NCBI GenBank assembly: GCA_052103955.1 | Contig: JBQELO010000006.1 | Span: 141,505-205,504, forward strand | Length of the DNA stretch: 64,000 nucleotides | Source of the DNA: Paenalcaligenes sp052103955 | Lineage (GTDB): Bacteria; Pseudomonadota; Gammaproteobacteria; Burkholderiales; Burkholderiaceae_B | Direction: 5' to 3' | Program-made: the position numbers and the translations under genes | The notes under the pieces: model-generated | Database searches by the model: none | What the model saw: the letters and a program-made list of their open reading frames with translations, nothing else | What the model was told of the DNA's origin: nothing | Part shown: piece by piece, positions 60,601 through 64,000 of the stretch | Layout: every line of letters starts with the position of its first letter | Position numbering within the stretch: the first letter of the stretch is position 1

Positions 60601-62481
60601 TACTTCAATCAGGTCATTACCTTCTACCCCTACGCCACCAACAAGGGCTGGGCTATTCAGCTCAAAAACTGAGGTAGAGGTTGCGTTAAGGCTAAGGTTA
60701 TCGGTAAATAAGAACGTGGTGGGGCTAATGCCTGTTTTTAGGGTGCCATCTACAGTAACGGGGCCATGTAAGGTGCCTGTGCCGCGCAAGGTGCTGTTTG
60801 CCGCAATATACACGGGGCCTGCCAAACTACCGTTGCCATTACTGTCGCCCACGACCAACGTGCCATTGTTGACTGTTGTGCCACCAGTATGCGTTGCCGT
60901 ACCGGTTAAGGTTAAGGAGCCACCCGTTAATGCCAGTTTTAGCTTGCCGCTACCACCGTCTTCCATTACACCCGTAAACAACGAGGTTGCTGAAGTAGAC
61001 ATGGCTAGGTTGAGCTGACTGTCGCTGGCGGCTGTGTTGGCGATACGTCCACTGTTATCCGACAAGCTATTGATGCTGGCGAGCGATGTGGAAAACCCAT
61101 TCAACAGTAATGAGCCACCGGGGCCGCTGCTGCCTTTGTTAAAGGTGAGTTGTGTGGCGGGGGCTAAGGCATCCTGTGCTAGTACATGTAAGCTGCTGTT
61201 ATTGCTGAAGGCCAATACGCTTGCTGTGTTGATAGCGTGTGTGGCCGAGGCGTTAAGCCTGCTGTTGCTACTAAAACTCTGCTTACCACCACGAATGGCA
61301 TTGCTGGCCGTGGCATTTAGCACGCTAGTAAACGAGAAGCTTTGTGTGCCACCCACTACGGCATCGGCAACGGCTGCATCGAGGGTAGCGCTGCCATAGA
61401 ATGACTGGCTTCCACCACTAATGGCTTGGGCCACAGTCGCGTGTATCACGCTGTTGTCATTCATGCGTTGGGTGCCACCATTAATGGCTGTAGCCGCGGC
61501 CGCATTTAGCTGGCTATTGTTAAAGAAAAATTGGTTTCCACCTGTAATGGCATTGCTGCTTAGGGCATTAAGGCTACTGTTGTGATTAAACGTTCGGATC
61601 CCGCTAGTCAGTATGTTCTCGGCGGCTGCATTTAACGTACTGGTGTCATGAAAAGATTGTGAGGTACTTGTAAGGGCTGACTTAGCGGTTACCTGTAGTG
61701 TGCTATTGCCTTGAAAACGCTGTGTCCCTCCGTTAATGGCCCCCGTGACGGACGCATGTAATGTGCTATTGCCATCAAAGGTTTGATCGCCGCCGCGTAT
61801 GGCTTCTGCTGTCGAGGCGTAAAGGGCGCTGTTACCCGTAAAGCTTTGTGCACCAGCGCTAATGGCGGAGGTGGCTGTAGCGTGCAGAGCGCTGCTGGCG
61901 TTGAAGCTTTGTCTACCGCCTGCAATGGCGCTGGTAGCCGTCGCATTTAACACACTCGTATTTTGGAAGCTTTGTGAGCCATTAACGATGGCTTTAGAGG
62001 CCGAGGCATTTAACTGGCTGCTGTCACTAAAATTTTGCTCCCCATCGGCAATCGCATTAGACGTTGTTGCATTTAATACGCTATTTGCAGAGAAGCCTTG
62101 TTTTCCACCATTGATGGCACGGGCTGCGTTGGCATTTAACTGGCTATTACCGCTTAGGTATTGCGTTCCGTTATTGATGGCATTCGTGCGAGATGCATTG
62201 AGAACAGCATTGTCGCGTAGCAACTGTATTCCACCGTTAATGGCATAGGACGCCTGTGCGTTAAGGACACTACTGTCATAGAAGCTTTGTGTGCCACCCG
62301 TAATGGTGTAGGTGTTAATGGCATCTAAGCGGCTGCTGTCATGGAATATTTGTACGCCATCGGTGAAAGGCCCATTGGAGACTTCTGTGCCGTTAAAAGA
62401 CTGCGCTAAAACCCCATGGGGGATATTCGCAGAAACAACCACGGTTGTGCTTAGAACCAGTGTCCGCGTTTTCTTCTTCAT
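57655..62481 (-). CDS. Type V autotransporter adhesin with 21-residue repeats
   Basis: A 1608-residue protein. The ATG at 62481 has AAAGG upstream and gives a basic signal peptide ending at GVLA before QSFNG; a GTG 39 bases earlier lacks this. Nineteen 21-residue repeats follow, then passenger repeats of the type GGGKLVLQGANTYKGGT, and a C-terminal beta-barrel (about the last 280 residues) ending in VNVNFTTRF with terminal Phe. The passenger should be a beta-helix on the cell surface. Adhesion or aggregation is inferred from family; no protease or lipase triad was seen. Confidence 0.93.
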   Translation of the reverse strand: MKKKTRTLVLSTTVVVSANIPHGVLAQSFNGTEVSNGPFTDGVQIFHDSSRLDAINTYTITGGTQSFYDSSVLNAQASYAINGGIQLLRDNAVLNASRTNAINNGTQYLSGNSQLNANAARAINGGKQGFSANSVLNATTSNAIADGEQNFSDSSQLNASASKAIVNGSQSFQNTSVLNATATSAIAGGRQSFNASSALHATATSAISAGAQSFTGNSALYASTAEAIRGGDQTFDGNSTLHASVTGAINGGTQRFQGNSTLQVTAKSALTSTSQSFHDTSTLNAAAENILTSGIRTFNHNSSLNALSSNAITGGNQFFFNNSQLNAAAATAINGGTQRMNDNSVIHATVAQAISGGSQSFYGSATLDAAVADAVVGGTQSFSFTSVLNATASNAIRGGKQSFSSNSRLNASATHAINTASVLAFSNNSSLHVLAQDALAPATQLTFNKGSSGPGGSLLLNGFSTSLASINSLSDNSGRIANTAASDSQLNLAMSTSATSLFTGVMEDGGSGKLKLALTGGSLTLTGTATHTGGTTVNNGTLVVGDSNGNGSLAGPVYIAANSTLRGTGTLHGPVTVDGTLKTGISPTTFLFTDNLSLNATSTSVFELNSPALVGGVGVEGNDLIEVQGELSLRGTLQADVAAAGYYRLFNYGTLAAGSGYTTENVTALTRNDFAVDRHEVRYNVPHQVNLLVLGANQSLQFWDGSKTSGGSPALGGDGNWNGFDTNWVDYDSQNNTGWAHSVGVFSGTAGTVTVVGQQYFDTLQFSTDGYIIQGDDLTMRAVNGGTINGGTINVDDDLTATIASNITNNTQNNARNTLVKVGGGKLVLQGANTYKGGTLFMGGTTSVHSDSNLGDAAGALTFDGGMLQVTGNSYSSTARDIHIDSRGGAIDIVDANTTFTLNQDINGTGSLLKRGAGTLVLNGTNHYKNTYVQTGTLIADSAALSGNIANSGTLVFNQNNDGSFAGAITGLNNQNGTMVKQGSGTLSLTGTSLLDWTIRDGKLVAAVDTFAGNAHIDGNTSTLSLTGDSSTLFEGKITGTGLLSLDSSGTTWLTADNASFAGHTDLNRGTLIVGDEDGSGALGGSLTIHNSATLTGTGTVGSGTGSTLTVATGGTLSPGNPRGTMTVKGDVVFEQGSRFVVEVSPQSTESDLLKVTGNATLNGGTVAHVGASGEYDLRSTYTILSADGTLSGRFDHVTSDFAFITPKLLYNTNAGTVDLSLSRNDVDFTSYALTRNERATAAAISSIGLQAQNAVFDAITLLPDDSALIRASFNALSGEIYGSAKTALLEESRFVRQAANNRLRASTANASTSTAANNVAYGQAQTPVAVSAGYTDLSFWSQGFGSWGSTSSDGNAARLSRDSGGFLIGADTVLNNWRLGALAGYSHTSFKANSRNSSGKSDNFHLGVYGGTQWDNLALRAGAAYTWHHIRATRDVAISGFNDHLRGNYNAGTFQAFAELGYGIAVDGTTIEPFANLAHVSLRSQGFTEKGGDAALAVRSKTTNTTFSTLGVRAEHSLNIGSTEATLNASLGWRHAYGTTTPTSTHAFSAGNAFTIAGVPIAKNSALIEAGVDLQLTPVSVISVSWEGQQASKARDNSVNVNFTTRF
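61174..62370 (-). repeat. Nineteen tandem 63-bp coding repeats
   Basis: Units of exactly 21 residues follow the pattern A-I-x-G-G-x-Q-x-F-x-x-x-S-x-L-N-A-x-A-x-x. The first and last units are weaker; units 11 and 12 have lost part of the GG motif. The period is kept without any indel over 1197 bp, while the sequence within units has drifted, so the repeat is old and under structural constraint. Confidence 0.9.
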
Positions 62482-62839
62482 AGTTAAACCTTTGGAGTAC
62501 GCTTCCCCAAAGATTGACACCTATGGGGTGAAAATTATGCTGTGGTAACACCAGTGTGTGGCAATGCTTGTTTTGAGCTTTTTTGTTGATTCTAGGGGGA
62601 AAAATACTTTTTGTAATAAAAAGCATGTTCCCACAAGCGATAAGTGAGTATCAAAAATAGCCAAACACTAAATGAAATAAAGACTTAGCGTTACATTTCG
62701 CCAAGGTACATAGTGTAACGTGTGGGCTAGAAGATGCAGAGTGAGGCGTCTGACCTACGTCAAGAGTAGGTCAAAGAGAGCAGGGGATGAGGCTGGCAAG
62801 TAGAGGCAAAAGGCGATGCCTCTACTTGCATAGTTGCGA
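62482..62839. other. Intergenic region upstream of the autotransporter
   Basis: No gene seen in 358 bases. It contains CGTTACA (62689-62695) with TGTAACG (62714-62720), TGACCTAC-N7-GTAGGTCA (62751-62773), both possible operators, and a perfect 13-pair hairpin GCAAGTAGAGGCA/TGCCTCTACTTGC (62796-62829) just after the esterase stop. That hairpin lacks a T run on the minus strand, but probably ends or protects the esterase message. Confidence 0.5.
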
Positions 62840-63760
62840 TTAGCGTTTAGTGGCAAGGCGCAGAGCAGGCTTTAACGATGCGCCTAACATTTGACCGTGA
62901 TGTAAATCGACGAAATTTTCATACACGATATTCACACCGGATTTTTGCAAGTCATGCGCAATGTCTTTAGCCGACCAACTGGTGCGGGAGTCGTTAGCCG
63001 ATCTACTGGTAGAACGATTACCGCCTTCCATAACCAGAATTTCTTTACCCAGAGCATCATTGGGGTTAAAGACTTTAGCGACGGTGTTGACCAGCAGGCC
63101 GTCATACCACCACAGCGATGGATCACCGGCTACATAGCGTTGGTATAAGTTGGGGTGAGTAAATAGGGTGTACATCGTAAACAGCCCACCATAAGAATGC
63201 CCCCACAAGGTTTGGCGGGCATGGTCGGTAGGTGCTCGCAAATCCACTTCAGGTTTAATGCGTGTTTCGATGAAGTTCACAAACACCTCTGCGCCGCCCC
63301 CACGACGACCACGAACCTCTACATCGTGCTGTTCAACCCCGTCTTTAAAAACAGGGGGCGTGTAGTCGTAAGCACGTGCATTGGTGTCATGGCTACCCTC
63401 AACGTCGTAACCAATAGCCACCAAAACGGTGGGTGACAACGCATCCATAGCGGCCAAGTCAGCCGTATCGATATTGGTCAGTGCGGCATTACCATCCAGC
63501 ATGTAGATCACCGGAAAACCTGTTGCAGGAGCGGGGCGCTTCGGGATGCCTACTTGCACCTTGTAATGACGCTCACCATCGTCAGACGATAACGTGAAGG
63601 TTTCAAACCTATAGGTGTCTAGTTCCTGATCCGCTATAGAAGGGCCTTGTACGCGTTCAATCTGGCGTCCATTTTGTTGTGCTGGTTGTGCGGCAGTAGG
63701 TAAGGTGTAGCCAAAGCAAAGAGCGGCGATACCCAGTAGGAGGTGACGTGATACAGGCAT
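62840..63760 (-). CDS. Secreted alpha/beta-hydrolase esterase (siderophore esterase IroE/Fes-like)
   Basis: A 306-residue protein. The ATG at 63760 gives a signal peptide ending at LPTAA before QPAQQNG; the longer GTG frame would run through a Fur box. The esterase fold has FPVIYMLDGNAALTN, the nucleophile in LWGHSYGGLFTMY, and HHGQMLG for the late His. Homologues hydrolyse siderophore esters in the periplasm; the Fur-type site supports an iron role, but no siderophore genes are in the window. Confidence 0.82.
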   Translation of the reverse strand: MPVSRHLLLGIAALCFGYTLPTAAQPAQQNGRQIERVQGPSIADQELDTYRFETFTLSSDDGERHYKVQVGIPKRPAPATGFPVIYMLDGNAALTNIDTADLAAMDALSPTVLVAIGYDVEGSHDTNARAYDYTPPVFKDGVEQHDVEVRGRRGGGAEVFVNFIETRIKPEVDLRAPTDHARQTLWGHSYGGLFTMYTLFTHPNLYQRYVAGDPSLWWYDGLLVNTVAKVFNPNDALGKEILVMEGGNRSTSRSANDSRTSWSAKDIAHDLQKSGVNIVYENFVDLHHGQMLGASLKPALRLATKR

Positions 63761-63780
63761 TGTCTGGATTCTAGTGATGC

Positions 63781-63800
63781 AAATGGGAATCGTTATTATC
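63781..63800. promoter_or_regulatory. Fur box of the esterase gene
   Basis: AAATGGGAATCGTTATTATC differs at two positions from AAATGAGAATCATTATTATC-type Fur sites. It ends 21 bases before the chosen start codon, a typical place for iron repression. Confidence 0.65.
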
Positions 63801-63884
63801 ACATTAATGCAGAAGAATTTGGCAGTCGGGTTGAATCAGAGTGTTAAGTTGGAGGGGAAGTGAAGGGGGGTAGGGAATAAACGC

Positions 63885-63916
63885 AAAAAAGCCCAAACCG
63901 AAGTTTGGGCTTTTTT
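63885..63916. terminator. Terminator of the tRNA-Gly transcript
   Basis: AAAAAAGCCCAAAC and GTTTGGGCTTTTTT pair perfectly around CGAA, just beyond the 3' end of the tRNA on the minus strand. Confidence 0.92.
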
Positions 63917-63920
63917 AATT

Positions 63921-63996
63921 TGGAGCGGGAAACGAGGCTCGAACTCGCGACCTCAACCTTGGCAAGGTTGCGCTCTACCAACTGAGCTATTCCCGC
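63921..63996 (-). tRNA. tRNA-Gly (GCC)
   Basis: A 76-base cloverleaf on the minus strand: acceptor GCGGGAA with TTCCCGC, D arm GCTCAGTTGGTAGAGC, anticodon loop CTTGCCAAG giving GCC, T arm with GTTCGAACC, discriminator T and encoded CCA. Confidence 0.96.
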
Positions 63997-64000
63997 ATTT

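Noticed and set aside
58821..62248. Several plus-strand open frames opposite the autotransporter
   Set aside because: Low-complexity translations of the repeat and Thr/Gly-rich coding strand without start signals.
61174..62370. Regular 63-bp repeats that could suggest a CRISPR array or satellite
   Set aside because: The repeats are in frame inside the autotransporter, vary strongly between units, and have no unique spacers.
1..64000. Prophage, insertion sequences, CRISPR or toxin-antitoxin genes
   Set aside because: Looked for on both strands; no integrase, transposase, cas, phage structural or toxin-antitoxin protein was recognised.

Overview
The window reads as a chromosomal segment of a free-living or host-associated betaproteobacterium, most likely of the Alcaligenaceae. 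The reasons are the many TRAP transporters paired with short-chain dehydrogenases, the DUF2789 and azurin genes, and a hybrid sensor kinase plus stand-alone EAL protein arranged much like bvgS/bvgR of Bordetella. The genus is an inference. No phage, insertion sequence, integron or CRISPR array was found.

1-9.3 kb: proline use (putA 3' part, putP, a GabP-type permease), then a sulfur/persulfide island: a YgaP-like membrane protein, two ArsR regulators of the YgaV/BigR/SqrR type with the paired cysteines, a persulfide dioxygenase, and two small proteins. 9.4-17.4 kb: nhaA behind a folded leader that may be a riboswitch, an overlapping thioredoxin, an HpaI-type aldolase, azurin, an Lrp regulator, alr with a phosphoesterase and a DUF4105 protein, and a LysE exporter.

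17.4-31.9 kb: a TRAP transporter in one operon with mhpF/mhpE (end of the meta-cleavage pathway), a divergent FAD-linked hydroxyacid dehydrogenase, a MocR regulator facing a GNAT/flavin reductase/AhpD operon, an IclR regulator facing a cyclase-family hydrolase, a GST and a GntR regulator. 32-39.1 kb: a seven-gene catabolic operon (SDR, TRAP QMP, two SDRs, KstD-like flavoprotein) of unknown substrate.

39.2-47.8 kb: the most unusual region. An EAL phosphodiesterase converges on a four-gene phosphorelay: an RcsB-like regulator, a pseudo-receiver/Hpt adaptor, an RcsC-like hybrid kinase with an ABL-like domain, and a BvgS-like double-Venus-flytrap hybrid kinase. Three 14-bp direct repeats with an exact 22-bp period lie in front of the EAL gene, and an RcsAB-box-like site lies in front of the RcsC-like gene.

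48-57.6 kb: a second catabolic operon (TRAP binding protein, fused DctQM, SDR, a racemase-fold protein without its catalytic cysteines, two MhpR-like IclR regulators) converges on mhpB-mhpD-mhpC. mhpB has a palindrome that agrees with the E. coli MhpR operator in sequence and promoter position. Together with mhpFE at 17-19 kb this gives every ring-cleavage and lower-pathway step, but no MhpA hydroxylase is present. 57.6-64 kb: a large autotransporter with nineteen 21-residue repeats, a Fur-box-preceded esterase, and tRNA-Gly(GCC).
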